DNA of 64,000 nucleotides, taken from positions 6,534,914-6,598,913 of the forward strand of contig KN832870.1 in assembly GCA_000827325.1 (NCBI GenBank). The letters run 5' to 3'. The position numbers were made by a program, and so were the translations under genes. The notes below the pieces were generated by a model that worked only from the letters and a program-made list of their open reading frames with translations, was not told the origin of the DNA and did not search any database. The first letter of the stretch is position 1. Every line of letters starts with the position of its first letter. This document shows, piece by piece, positions 21,955-33,547 of this stretch. Source of the DNA: Oidiodendron maius Zn. Lineage: Eukaryota; Ascomycota; Leotiomycetes; Myxotrichaceae.

Positions 21955-22967
21955 CTAAAACAGTCTCCTTGCTAAAATCATGGCAAGAACACTTGCTATT
22001 GTTCCAATAATAACCAACCCGCATCGCAAAACCACCATCCTCGTTAACATAACAGCTAATTCTCTCATAGCAGCACGCTCGTTTACCCTAGGGAATGGCT
22101 CATCCGGAACTGGAACGCCCAAAATCCTACACAATGGTTCCCATCCTTCCTTCACGTTGAAGAAGTGAAGTCTCTGTGGCGGAACGACACGTTTGAGCCA
22201 GTCGATATGGTATTGCGCAAATTCTAGTCAATATGAACAATATAACATTAGATACGAGTGAGCCACTTTGATATGGTCAAATTCAGGATTGGAGACATAC
22301 CTTTACCAGTAGGAGGGCTCGGAGGAGAAATCCCATAATGTCCACAGAACCTACTCCATATCAGGCATAATTCTATCATAACCTTAATACTAAGAATGCG
22401 CACCACCCACCGTCTCCACAAATCGTCCAATGCCCAGGGAAAGTATCTAAATACTGGAAGCGGGCACAACATAATCTTCATCATCAACGGCTGCGCAGCC
22501 ATGCCCACCATATCATTCCAACTTTGCCACCAAGCGTTAGGCTCGCGCACAGTGCATATAACAACAGCGTCGGGGTAAGCCTCGAGCAACTCGGGAGTTA
22601 GAGCTGCACCCCAAGTGTCTGTTACTGCTACGTAGCCCGCTAGGAGAGATTTTAGGGATGACTGGATAAATTCCGGTTTGGCGCCTAGGCGGAGCATTTG
22701 GCGCCATGTTTTAATCGTTGCTAATATGGCAGAGTGGTTAGCATCAAGTGTCCAGTCAAGGCTGGCATTATGGAAGCAGACATTCTTCATCTTGAAAGAG
22801 AATTGTCCGGTATGATATACTGGGCCTCCTAGGAGATGTTCCAGTGCTACAGACATTGACATTGTTCCGGTCCGACCGAAGCCACTGCCTATAACTTTCA
22901 ACTTGCGGGAGAGGTTAGAGGGTGTCGTTACTGTTCCGCTGCGGAGTTTATCGACCATTGATGCCAT
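21955..22967 (-). CDS. P-loop sulfotransferase-family protein with C-terminal membrane anchor
   Basis: Two exons on the minus strand (22967-22301 and 22223-21955) with a 77-base intron (GTATGT..TAG, phase 1), giving 311 residues. KVIGSGFGRTGTMSMSVALE is the PAPS-binding 5' loop of the fungal sulfotransferase-like family (Sulfotransfer_4 type). AVVICTVREPNAWWQSW is the 3'-phosphate-binding segment. Splicing restores EFAQYHIDWLKRVVPPQRLH and VKEGWEPLCRILG, both expected. The last 25 residues form a hydrophobic helix before a short basic tail, common in this family. The donor group is presumed PAPS; the acceptor is unknown. The frame is intact. Confidence 0.85.
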
Positions 22968-23399
22968 TTTTGTCGATTATTGGATTTATACGGAGGATTT
23001 TAGAATATTTTGAGGTAGAATTTGGAGCTATACAGGCATATAAATGAGGAGCTTAGTCGCATATGTGCACCGAACACTATGTGCTCGAGTAAATGCATAA
23101 CCCGCTTTCGACTTCGCACTGTAACGGATAATGCAGTAATATGCAACCCACGCCTGGCCAGCTCTCGGATGTACGGATCATAGGAATCTGCCGAATAATA
23201 TTGCCACGGCTGTGGAGGAACTCCGTACCGATCGATACCCTCAAGCGGCAAAAGCTCTAGCTCTCATCTCTCGATCCGGTCGCTGAAGCTCTGCTATGTG
23301 CAGTATTTGGAGTCCGTACTAGTCCGAAGACATCCGTTCACAGGGAGTGACACAGGATGTGTTAGCCACGGAAGTGCAGGAGGTCAACATTATGGCGAT

Positions 23400-23760
23400 A
23401 AGATTCGACGAGGCGAGAGACCAGGTAGGGAGGTGCGGTAGAGAGGTGGGGGCACGCAAGCGCAGCGTATGGATCTCAGCAGCGTAGGCGTAGCCGATGG
23501 CGGAGGCCCCAGTGGTCGAGAGCGGCGAATTGGACTGTGGGTTCGGGTATTAGACTGGGATGGATGAACATGCAAGATTGCAACCACACTGATGGAAGTA
23601 GATGGCGTAGGTAGTGAGCAATGACAAGCCGGGCTTTATAACTCGCAAATTCAAGGAGATTTTGCCCCCCAAGACCGCTGTTGCCGCCAGAGACCAAAAT
23701 CACCTTCCTTTCAACGATGGGATGCCTGTCTTAGGGTTGAAGAAAACGCCGCCGAAAAGA
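23400..23760 (-). pseudogene. remnant of a short-chain dehydrogenase/reductase
   Basis: On the minus strand, GGVFFNPKTGIPSLKG (about 23755-23708) and VILVSGGNSGLGGQNLLEFA form the beta-1/GxxxGxG start of an SDR, but they lie in different frames. One base is missing at about 23704. After about 20 more residues the similarity fades and frames change again. The catalytic YxxxK region is not found. It is an N-terminal relic. Confidence 0.6.
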
Positions 23761-24284
23761 GGCAGTGTTGCTCAGGAGAGAAAGTTAATCACAAACTTCC
23801 CATCCTACGTACGCAGGCTCGGACAATCGATGAGAATATGAGGCCCCGGAATATGTTCAATAAAGGGCCTCAGTATCCCTAGTGTTTTTGCTAAAAACTT
23901 ACATCATTGTGATACTTGACTCCTGTCAGACCCAAGCTACATCCGCCTGAGACGCGATAAAACCTTAGTCTTAGTGGCGACTACAAGACGGGAAAGCCTT
24001 GCGGATCCACAAAACATCCGAAGGCCGGGGGTGTTTTAACTGTCATGCTCCGGGTGGAGAATCCGTTGTTGTATGGAGAAAAGTCTCCGCAGCCGAGTTT
24101 AAAAGCGAGCGCATCATTTACATATACAGTACATATATCACGGCGGGAGTGTCGTCTTAATTTGGGGTACGAACGAATTAAGATCATCAGGCTCTGGGAA
24201 GACGAGAGACCCTCAAACTCTTGTCAAACTCAATAATTCGCCAATTTCTTTACACTATCCATTCCCCATCCATCCATTTCCAAA
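23761..24284. other. intergenic, promoter of the NmrA-like gene
   Basis: No gene seen. The ATG at 24285 has a good Kozak-like context (CAAAATGG). Confidence 0.4.
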
Positions 24285-25414
24285 ATGGTTGGAGTCGGTG
24301 TCGCCGGTGGAACGGGCCACGTCGGCCGGGCTATTGTAGAAGCCATTGTGGCCACAGGAAAGCATGAAGTCCTCATTTTGGGACGAACGGTGTGTCATCG
24401 GATCCATTTCAGTATCATTATTCTTCGAGCCTTACAGTAGATGCGACAGGCCAACCCTCAGCTTTCAGCTGAGCTGGGTGTCCCGATCCTGGCGGTTGAT
24501 TACACGAACGTAGATGCTTTGGCCAAGACATTGGAGGAGCACAAAGTTCATACGGTCGTCTCTGCGATCCTCATGATGCCATCTCCTTCGGGCGAGTTAC
24601 CAAAGGAAGTCGAGTTGATCCAAGCAGCCGATAAGTCCAGGTTCACCAAGAGAATTATCTCTAGTGACTGGGGTGTCCCTCATACTAAGGAGTAAGCGGC
24701 TAAAGAGTTCTTATGGAAAGGATCAGATGGAGCAAACCTAACAAGACATCACTGACAGGCACATTTCGCAACACATCTCTGTCAAACTCAAGTTTGATGC
24801 CGAGAAAGCTCTGAAGAAAGCTACGAGCCTTGAGAGCACCAAATTCATCAACGGCTACTTCATGGACTACTGGGGAATTCCCCAAGTCAAGTCTTACATG
24901 CCCCCAACGACTATGGTTCTCGATATCCCCAATAATACTGCCGCCATCACCGGATCAGGCAACACTCCGGTTGTGTTCACTCACACCTCCGACATCGCAA
25001 AGTTCGTTGCAGCTAGTTTGGATCTGGAAAGCTGGGACGCTGTCAGCTATATCATTGGCGACAGAGTCACCTGGAACGAGTTTCTTCGTCTTGCAGAAGA
25101 GACCAAACGTATGAAGCGAGGAATTCCATACGCAAGAGGAACATTAGACAACTAACGAGTCCTGCAGGAACTAAATTTACTGTCGCGTATGATTCCCTGG
25201 AGAAGCTTCAAAAAGGGCAAGTGACCGAACTTCCAGGTCACGTAGCGGTTTACCCATTTTTCCCAAGGAGCGATTTCAACAGTTTGCTGCTACCATTGGC
25301 CAGTGGTATGAAATGGGCGTAATGGATTTCAGACCCGAGACCAGCCTGAATGACTGCCTACCTCAGCTTCAGACTCTGAAGGTGAAGGAGCTGCTAGAGA
25401 AGGCCTGGCAGTGA
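24285..25414 (+). CDS. NmrA-like / isoflavone-reductase-like NAD(P)-binding protein, probably frameshifted
   Basis: Exons 24285-24389, 24441-24691, 24759-25108 and 25168 onward fit well, with introns of 51, 67 and 59 bases. The start MVGVGVAGGTGHVGRAIVEA has the GGTGxxG NAD(P) motif. SAILMMPSP and KRIISSDWGVPHT sit where the family has its substrate-facing loop. In the last exon the reading frame breaks at a run of five T (25257-25261). The natural frame ends at 25321, but the other frame continues with a family-like C-terminus (GQWYEMGVMDFRPETSLND) to a stop at 25412-25414. One missing T would explain this. It is either a recent pseudogene or a homopolymer error; the rest is intact. Confidence 0.75.
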
Positions 25415-25699
25415 ACCACACATGATGCACGAGTTGGATGTGGAGGTAGCAGGATCAGTGTAGCAAAGGGCTAGCTTAGAGACTTAGTATTTCAGCACTC
25501 TACGAAGCTTCTGGGCGTCGTAGGAATACAGCAACGTATCTTGCCTAAATCAGTCTATATCGATCAATGTGAAAAAGTCAAATCGGACCCCTCCCCTTCG
25601 TGTCATTTTCCTGTAGAGCCTTGCTAGAACAGAGTAAATCTGCTTGTGAGAAAGATATCCCTCTTCTAAAGATCACTGAAGAGATATTGCTTCTTTGTG

Positions 25700-27088
25700 T
25701 CTTTGTGGATTGGAGCCAATATTGCTAACAAATGTTAGACATCTGGAAATTCCATGGATTCCATTGACTTGCTCTGGATGGTTCCATTCTCATATTTTAT
25801 AATATCATCTTGTCGAGCACGCATATGCATGGCGCCACACCATGTGGAAGTGGCTTGTTCTTCACTCCTGAGAACTATGGATGTAAATTTCTGTCTATTC
25901 CCTTCCTCTGCTTTGCCGGCCGGAATCGCCACCTTTGCACCTTCAACACCACAGATAACTTACCAATCCTTGAAGACTACCAGGTCCCCAATGCTGCTGT
26001 CGAAGCTGTTAATCTCGCCCTTGCCAATCTCGAACCAGCTTGGGCAGGGTACAATACTGGCACCGCTCATCCCAACGCAAACCGTGACGCCATCTCCCCT
26101 ATCACAGGATTATGGACCGAAGCTGTTAATCTCACTGCACCTGCCGACCGCGAAGTCGAGGCCCTGACCTTCATTAGGCCCTCTGACAAATCGCCGATTG
26201 CCTCGTATACCTCTTACGCAATGCACCCAGTTATGTCGTACCTAACAGGCTACACGTCCGCCGACTGGCCTGGGGCCATGACGCGCTGGGTCGCGAATAG
26301 TTTTGGCAATAACATGGTCGCCATCTATAGCCAACAAGCCTCTGGCGATGTGAATCCTCGTTGGCTACGGACGACAACCAATGATTTGCTCTCGCAGCGC
26401 CATGACTACATCACAAACTACGAAACAGATCACGAGACTGTCGAAGTCGCGGTTCGCAACTTTACGCTCCCACTCATGCGCGCAGATCCAGTCTACATCC
26501 GGCAAGTCTTCGACAACATCCAGGCGCTCGGTATTGTGGTCGCTGAAGAAGTCATCTGTGTCATGTCAGAGACGAACGAATGGCAGGAGGCGCCTACAAT
26601 ATGGGGCAAGCAGCAGAACGCGACTTGTCCCGGACGCAAGCGTCTCGACAACTTAATAGTGAACCGAGCGGGAAGACCTGGGAACTACACGACGGCGGGA
26701 GTACCTCCTATTACAGATCTGCACTGGTGCGTTGGGCATTGGTGACATTGTAATTGTGACGGTCGGGGCGGAGATCTACACGAAGATTGGGTGGAGGATT
26801 AAGTCTATGACGCCGATGAATAAGACGATGCTGGTAACAATGAGTAATGGGAAGGCGCCATCCGGATATATTGCTGATACAGAAAGCTGTGCTACACATT
26901 TGACTTTTGAAGTTCTAGGGAGTAATTTAGTTCCGGGCAGTTGCACAGAGGATGTGATAGCGGGCAACATCTCGAGTTTGGTTACTGAGTATATGAAGTA
27001 CAATAGTACGGTGAGAAATGATATGTTTTTAATCGTATCAGCGAGATCGGGAAATAAGAGAGAGAGAGAGAACGGACTAGATAGGTAG
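25700..27088 (+). pseudogene. neutral/alkaline ceramidase-like gene, truncated and frameshifted
   Basis: The longest frame (to 26745) has SSTHMHGA, the metal-binding His motif of the neutral ceramidase N-terminal domain. YTSYAMHPVMSYL and YSQQASGDVNPRWL follow, the last matching the GDV-N/S-P active-site region. A stop at 25768 cuts off the part before SSTHMHGA, so roughly the first hundred residues are missing. At about 26720-26730 the frame shifts by one base. The other frame then carries the conserved ALGIGDIVIVTVGAEIY and VTMSNGKAPSGYIAD. Enzymes of this family hydrolyse ceramide to sphingosine and fatty acid. This copy cannot give a full product. Confidence 0.75.
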
Positions 27089-27169
27089 CTAGTGTATGGA
27101 GCTATTTACTGGTAACTACTCAAATACTTTGTACATACATAGCCGCTGTTCATTTCTTGGCATTTGTCA

Positions 27170-27462
27170 CAGATAAGTTTGTCGGCGGAATCCCTGGGTC
27201 AATTACAGTGAGTCCCAGAGGGCCTGTAAATCTAGTGCCCCATGGCGTCCGAAAATTTGAAATTTCACGGCGCGTTGACACTGTTATCTTATTAAGCAAC
27301 GACTACTTCGAGGACGCTAAGCGTACACTAGAACAATTTGGACTAATGTTTAATCTTCAACAACAGCATAGCCTTGCCAAGGTCGAGTACAAAGGATGGA
27401 TGGTACACCAATTAATGGGAGAGTATGCACAAGAATTGCGTATTTTGCGTTCATCTAGCTAG
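27170..27462 (+). pseudogene. C-terminal fragment of an unidentified protein
   Basis: An open frame without ATG ends at 27462 and gives about 95 residues, including GVRKFEISRRVDTVILLSND and EDAKRTLEQFGLMF. The even, helix-prone composition suggests a real former gene tail. I do not recognise the family. It lies just after the ceramidase-like pseudogene and before an alcohol dehydrogenase relic. Confidence 0.35.
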
Positions 27463-27734
27463 AAATAAATGTGTCTTAGAGTAGCAGAGTCAGTATGTGT
27501 AACTGCACAATTAATACGACCGGAAAGTCTGGCTCCAAATATGCAAACGATTTCAATTTCAAATTAGCGTCAAATCATCATCCCTTCTGCTGGGCAATTA
27601 TTGAGCGGACTCCGGCTTTATCTGTATATTATAGCCTGTTTCAAACCATCACCTAGTCGTCTTTCCATTGATTGCTGTGGACAACATCCATTTATACTTA
27701 CATCACCGGGCTAAGCGTAACCCAGCCTCGATAC

Positions 27735-28140
27735 TTACCATTTTTGCACCTCCGAGATCCTCCACAGCAAGAGGCAGTTGTCTATAGCGATACTTGTACG
27801 GTACCCACAAGAGTTGTGGTATTAAATGTCCCAGAACCTGGATTGGGCCAAGTTTTGATCAACTTGTGCGTGTATTCAATCTTAAACGCAAGGTGTGCAA
27901 GGGCAGCAGCTAAATATCGCATTCAGCACCCATTCGAGTGTTTGTCACTCGGACTGCGCAGTCACGACTAATACTGTACGATGATAACTACATCTTTACT
28001 CAGAAACATGGATGCTGACCTATTATCTGAAACTAGGTCTAAGAGCAGAGTCCTCCGGTCAAAAGATTGGAGATAGAGTAGGATCTAAATGGCATTTAGC
28101 ACCTGTGGGCAATGCGGTACGACTCTTATGCCGTTGTTTA
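27735..28140 (+). pseudogene. zinc alcohol dehydrogenase N-terminal relic
   Basis: The frame at 27762-27870 gives QQEAVVYSDTCTVPTRVVVL and VPEPGLGQVLINL, the start of a fungal zinc-type alcohol dehydrogenase. The expected CHSD zinc-ligand segment is lost. Another frame near 28040-28110 has SGQKIGDRVGSKWHL, the conserved GDRVG strand. Frames change and stops intervene, and nothing of the cofactor domain follows. It is a decayed N-terminal fragment. Confidence 0.6.
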
Positions 28141-28265
28141 AGCTCTACTCTTTCGCATACTAATAAATAATAAAAAGAACCCTGCAACGGTCTCCAGAGT
28201 CCGACGGAAATGAAGTCGGGTTCATGTGGAAGCGAGTGGATTAGATTGGCAACCTGCCCTATGTA

Positions 28266-29399
28266 CGAGACGGATGCCAGTCAGCTTTTGTCTAGCGATT
28301 GACTTATAGCTTTGAACATTTGTTCACCCCAGCTCTGCATAAACCACTGCACCTTCAGCTGACGAATGGAAAGACAATAGTGGGAAAGAATCAGGAATGC
28401 CACGGGGCATCTGGCATTTAAGAGACTGCGGAAATGCGGCGGCATATTGATGATCCAGCGCAACGAGATCATCCATTCACTGCGGAATAAGGTTGCTAGA
28501 TGACTGCTTATATGTAACTCACGGATACACTGTGAATATGTCTTTCGTTCTTCTACATCGAAGGTCGTGGTCAAGTTTAGTGTTTCAAGGACCCTTATCG
28601 GCGTGGTAATTGTCATATGATGGGTTCATAAACCCTAGCTCGATGACGACCAATAATCCTATAAAACAAAGTACGGCGTCTCTGTTTGCTTCATTTATGT
28701 TGCAGACCTGTGTGCGAAAAGTGGCTATGGCTTTTAGATGGCACCGTATTGATATAACTTGATATCTACGACAATTTTCTGTATGTACTGAAGCAAGATG
28801 CAGGGCAGAGAAGCACTGAAGTGCATACAGAACATAGTCACTGCTCTGAGCATTTGAAGGAAATATGCTCCGCCAAAATGCTTGTCGCTCTGAAACGGGC
28901 GTGAGTGGCCAAGGTGCTCCGCTGTAGTAGTGGTGCAAGAGTTCGATTTCTATATGCTGGGAGGCATAGACGGATAGGCGTTCTTGGTATAACAGTGTAG
29001 GTCCCATCTCAGTGAAAGATGACCTCTTGAAACTGGCGGACGATAAAATGTAATCATCGGCCATTTCAAATTTTACTTCTCGGTTTTCTGTTGCCTGTGC
29101 AGGCAAGTTTCTTGTTTTTGACTCTTGCGATCTGGCAGACCGGGAATCAAACAAAAAAGAGATTGTTGACCCTCCAGTATTCGTGACCGGAAATCTAGGT
29201 ATCAAAAGGCTTTCATATTCACATTGAATGCCCATTTGTAACAGTTTCTACATCGTGGAGTTTTTTGATCGCACTATTCAAGAATTATGAACATGAGATG
29301 ACGTATGAAAGTTGTTTAGGGTATTACCTTCTTCTTTCTCTGCTTACACTGTGAACAGCTATTCCGCGACTTTACGTGGGCTATTCGAGAACCACCCAT
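28266..29399 (-). pseudogene. Zn2Cys6 transcription factor, frameshifted
   Basis: The ATG at 29399 begins MGGSRIAHVKSRNSCSQCKQ with the first Cys pair. An intron at 29274-29327 (GTAATA..TAG) leads to CDQKTPRCRNCYK with the next three Cys. The final zinc-cluster segment GIQCEYES is in another frame; one A is missing in an A-run near 29241. The long regulatory region (29235-28585) is open. It then shifts again near 28610 to a frame carrying the typical C-terminal LSHYCLSIRQLKVQWFMQSW. Order and motifs match sterol-uptake-type fungal regulators. At least two shifts make it non-functional, unless both are sequence errors in short runs. Confidence 0.7.
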
Positions 29400-30118
29400 C
29401 TTTCGCAATGTCCGGTGTGTAAGGGAAATGCAGTGGGGTCTTCCCTCCCATCTTGTTAAATCCTTTAGACAGAGGAAATATTTCGCCCCCTCATGCCAGC
29501 AATGTGTAACTTATTTGCCGTTTCCCACTCTGGGGAAAAAGGCTTTTTTGGCGCCTACGCTAGGCGTACACTAGACCATATCAAGGTTTTCATATCCCGG
29601 ACATCAGCCTTCCGCAACTGGGCGTGAACGGCCGATGCAATACGGCAACTCTCTGAGAGTGGAATCTGAGAGATTTGATGGGATTGGTATGGACTAGTAT
29701 GGAATGAGGGACTCCGATTGATTGAGATGAATCTAATGAATGTAAGATGGAGAGTATGTTAATGCTCCCAATCGACGATTACCCGCGTGTTGCGAAGCTG
29801 GTATTCCGAATATTCCCGGCTTACCATAGGACCACTAACAAAATTGACATTAAGGTTAAGCGTATGCTACCCATCAGGAGTTCTAATTCTCTTATATGCT
29901 GAGATGGTCCCTATTCAAAGTTATGCACTTGTATCGGATGGTGGTTTTAAACAGCCGAGTCAGGCGGACGGAGCTTCTATTTCCGGTTCCGGGGAGAGCT
30001 CTTGTGGTACACGATTGAACACATTGTCATGATATAAGAAAGTCAATGGCTCATGCTCCTTTTTTTTTTACTCCATCGATTTATATCATCTTCCCTCAAA
30101 TCTACTACATGGTCAACA
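29400..30118. other. intergenic, no gene seen
   Basis: It should contain the promoter of the secreted protein at 30119. No repeat recognised. Confidence 0.4.
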
Positions 30119-31757
30119 ATGATTCACCTCGACAGATCTCACGGCCATTTGGTCACGCTTCTGCTTCTACCAATAGCACTAGCAGTAAGCTACCCATGAA
30201 TAGAAAAAGCAACAATATCCCTAACATTAGCAGCAGCATTTCAAGCTTTTCCACCTTAGTGGCTGGAGTCAGCCTGCGGTCGAATCTATTCAGCCCCTTC
30301 TCGGAGAACCATTTATTGGGGGTCCAAGAGAACCCAACCTCTTGAGGCCGAAGGACAAATATAATCAGTTTACCCTAGCATATCATAGGGACACTGGTAA
30401 TACACGCTCTGATGACTATCTTAGCCCTCTCGGTGAAGAAATCAAGACCCTGTCCACTTCTCAAATCAAGCCTGCTCCTCTATACTGGGACGACGAAGGC
30501 CGACTTACCGCTGGCGCCATCTGCAACGATACTACAACATGCATCGTCGCACTTGATCGGGACACATTCAACGTCACAGCAACATGGACAGGCCCTACTG
30601 AACACGGTTCAGTGCCTTACTTCCCGTTTTTCACCTATTCAACCGTGTACTACGGCCGTCGATATGTCACACCAGCGCTAGGCCCTCGGATTCTGGAAGT
30701 TGAACGTATCGACAACGAGCAGGAAACATCTTTCAAAGTATTCCGAGACTTAGATTTATCTAGCATCGTTGGGAACAATAGCCAGATCATCAACTCGCAG
30801 TACGATGCGGATGGTAACCTTTGGTTTACAACAGGAGGGTTCTCCGGCGTTGGGCTAGGTAGTGCTAGTACAACTGCTGTGGTTGGATACGTCGAACCTG
30901 CAGGGGTTATTCGTCATATAGGTCTCCCAGGCTCAACCATTGAGAATGGAATTGCCATGAGCGGGTCTACCGTGTATCTTGCCACTGGACCTGCGGGCGA
31001 TAATGATCACCCAAACGCAGTTGGATATCTATACGCGCTCGAGCCGTCATCTGAAGGAGTAAGAATACTCTATACAGAAAAATATGATGCTGGTGATGGG
31101 ATCAAATTAGGTGGGATTTCGCGTGGTTCAGGCTCTTCACCAAGCTTATTAGGAAACGAATACGTGACAATCATTGATAACGCCAACGAACGAATCAACC
31201 TTCTTTTCTTCAGGCAGGCGAATAGTCCATCAAATAGCAGCAACCTTCTCTGCAAAGTACCCTTGTTCAGCCCTAACGCCAGTGCCAACGAGAACACGCT
31301 AGGTAGTCACTTCAACGGGGATACTTATAGCGTCATTGTCACTAACTCATTTAACGCGCCTCCCCCAATCAACTTTTTCAATTCGACAACAACAATCAAC
31401 AGCTCGGCCCATAAAGTTACAAACGCTGGCCCTGGATTTGCCCGCATTGACCCCAATCCTCAGAGCGGTGAGCGCGGCACGCGTTGGGAAGCTGATTTGC
31501 GGGCGACTGGAATACCAACTCTATCAACCGCCTCAGGACCCTTGTATCAGTATAGCCAAGGTCATGATCTAGCTCGGAATGGCTCTTATGTGTGGTATGT
31601 TTCAGGCGTTGATTACGAAACCGGGGAGATTGTATTTCGTATACGCACCGGGGCCGGGCCGTTGTTCAACAACAACTACCAGAGCCCCACATTAGGCCCA
31701 GATGGAGCGGTATATACGTGGGTACAAGGAGGCATCGTGAAAGTCTACGATATGTAG
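30119..31757 (+). CDS. secreted beta-propeller-like protein
   Basis: The gene looks frame-broken until a 49-base intron (30185-30233, GTAAGC, CTAAC branch, GCAG end; the acceptor could also be 3 bases to either side) is recognised. Exon 1 then encodes MIHLDRSHGHLVTLLLLPIA followed by LALA-type residues, a clear signal peptide. Exon 2 continues in phase 0 to a stop at 31757, giving about 529 residues. The mature protein has repeated blade-like phrases such as SQYDADGNLWFTTGG and TLGPDGAVYTWVQGG, as in NHL/quinoprotein-type propellers, and many N-glycosylation sequons (NDT, NVT, NSS, NAS, NST, NGS). No catalytic motif is recognised. It is intact, in contrast to its neighbours. Confidence 0.75.
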
Positions 31758-32592
31758 TACAGGAAGTGACTATGACCGCTCAAACAATATAATTAATTAC
31801 TAGAACCGTCCATTCGCAACCTGAAATTGTTATCACTTAGCCACTTCTTAATACTTTTAACGCTTAATTCCCTGTATTAATTTATTGATATTACTACTCT
31901 AGAAGAGTAAGATTTCAATAGTATAGATCTCTACTATATAAGTAATTTTAAAGGTAAATTAGAAAACTACTAACTTATTTCTAAGTAAAATCTAGCTTTA
32001 AAAGAAACTTTACTTTACTTTTAGTCTAGATAATTATTATTAAATAAAATAATATAAGCTTAATATAAGCTTTATATTAAAGCTATTAGTTAAAATATCT
32101 TCTATTAATTAATCTTAAGTAAAGGTTTAAATTAATATATAAATTATGGACTAGGGCTTCAAGCATACATATCACGATGTCTCAGGATTAGTGGCAACAT
32201 ACGCAATAGCATACGACTGTATAGTCGTAAAAGGCTTACATATATTACCACCTAAGCAGGTATATAATAAGTGTTGTATTCTATAGTCTAATCCCCTTAG
32301 TTGTTTCTGCATCACTCAATAGCTAATATAACACTAAGTTTCACCTTGATATCCAACTACAACCTGTACATTAACCTGAACCTCTGCTCTGACCAAGATA
32401 AATTATAATTAGATATTAAAGTAAAACTTAGTTATATTAACTATTAAGTAATATAAAGATAACTAATTAAATATAGCTATATTAAAGTAAAGACCCCTTT
32501 ATATAAATCTATTTAGTCTCTTATTAACTCTACACAAACCTGATGGTGGGCATCAAGAAAGTGGGGGTTTTGATACTCACTATGTTTTACTT
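31758..32592. repeat. AT-rich island containing a dispersed repeat copy
   Basis: About 800 bases, mostly AT-rich with dense TTAA and TATA words, typical of RIP-mutated DNA. The less AT-rich segment 32155-32400 is copy A of the dispersed hairpin repeat. Confidence 0.6.
32155..32400 (-). repeat. dispersed hairpin repeat, copy A (mutated)
   Basis: Reverse complement of the repeat at 50275-50500. Shared words include AAGGTGAAAC, AGTGTTATATT and GCGTATGTTGCCACTAA. One arm of the internal hairpin has changed from a CATACG-type to a TATATG-type sequence, as expected from C-to-T and G-to-A mutation. It may be a solo LTR or non-autonomous element. Confidence 0.7.
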
Positions 32593-33356
32593 GTAGCTTT
32601 ATGTGGCTAGACGTACAGAGCTCTTGTATAACACATCTTGGAAGCTCATGTGAGGCTGCCTTCTCGAAGGTTGACAGTCTAAAGTCTCTTCCCAAACTCG
32701 TAAAAATCTTGATGGAGGCTCAAAACACTCCGTCAAGCGATGCGCCAGTTTTAGAATCAAATGTAAGGCTACATACTTCCAAGCTCCTCTGTTCTTCACA
32801 CTGATTCTTCTCTTTAGTGTCAGACGGGTTCTAGCACATTCGACATATCAGAACTACGACGAGATGTACCTAGTTTGTCGACTGGCCCAAACAGAACTCT
32901 AGCAGAATATCTGGCTAAGAACAGTCCAACTTTCGTACGGCTCGAGGCAGTTAGGAAGAAGGTAGTTGCACCAACTACGTGCATCAATTTTGGCCACTTA
33001 TTAATACCATTTCAGGGTTGGGAAAATCCCGAAAGAGACAGATATTGGCAGAATCGACGTGAACAATCGGGCACAGCCACAGAGGATGCAGCGCAAGCGT
33101 TGCAAGCATTCTACGATATGACAAAGCAAATCGCGGAGGAAATACAGGCGAAAACAAGCGCTCTGACCCCAGGGGACCTTGGTATTCACGTGGGGCGCCT
33201 TGGAATACAACCCGGACGCGATCGCCTATGGCATCACTCCCCCTCCCGAAATTGGCGGTTACAAAAAATTGGTTCACATTATCTCTTCAACAGAGGCAAT
33301 ATAGGTGCACAGGTTGTAGTCAGGAATCAAGGTGAAACTCAGTGTTATATTGAGTA
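32593..33356 (+). pseudogene. unidentified gene, probably frameshifted, ending in repeat copy B
   Basis: Two exons fit: a first exon ending at 32762 (..LESN) and a second from about 32818 (CQTGSSTFDISELRRDV), joined by a GTAAGG..TAG intron in phase 0. The longer second exon has FGHLLIPFQGWENPERDRYW and a helix AEEIQAKTSALTPGDLG. After about 33190 a better frame is WGALEYNPDAIAYGITPPPE to a stop near 33304, one base out of step. In the original frame the ORF runs into the dispersed repeat (QVVVRNQGETQCYIE), which is not natural protein. The family is not recognised. Confidence 0.4.
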
Positions 33357-33545
33357 ATGCAGAGACAACTAAGGTAAGAAGAGATTCTGGAGAACTAGAG
33401 CCTTCTATGCTTAATACTATACGCTTAATTGAGTCACCAAATAGGCTCCCACCTGGTCACCTTATAGGCACCGGTAGGCAGCCTTAATAGGCAGATGTGT
33501 AGTATGTGTAAATGTGCCCGAAGCCCTAGGACCTAGTCAATATTA
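33303..33545 (+). repeat. dispersed hairpin repeat, copy B (variant centre)
   Basis: The left part (GTGCACAGG..GTAGTCAGGAATCAAGGT) and the end (GAAGCCCT) match copy C at 50275-50500 closely. The centre is different and lacks the hairpin. It is a second subfamily or a chimeric copy. Confidence 0.6.
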
Positions 33546-33547
33546 TC

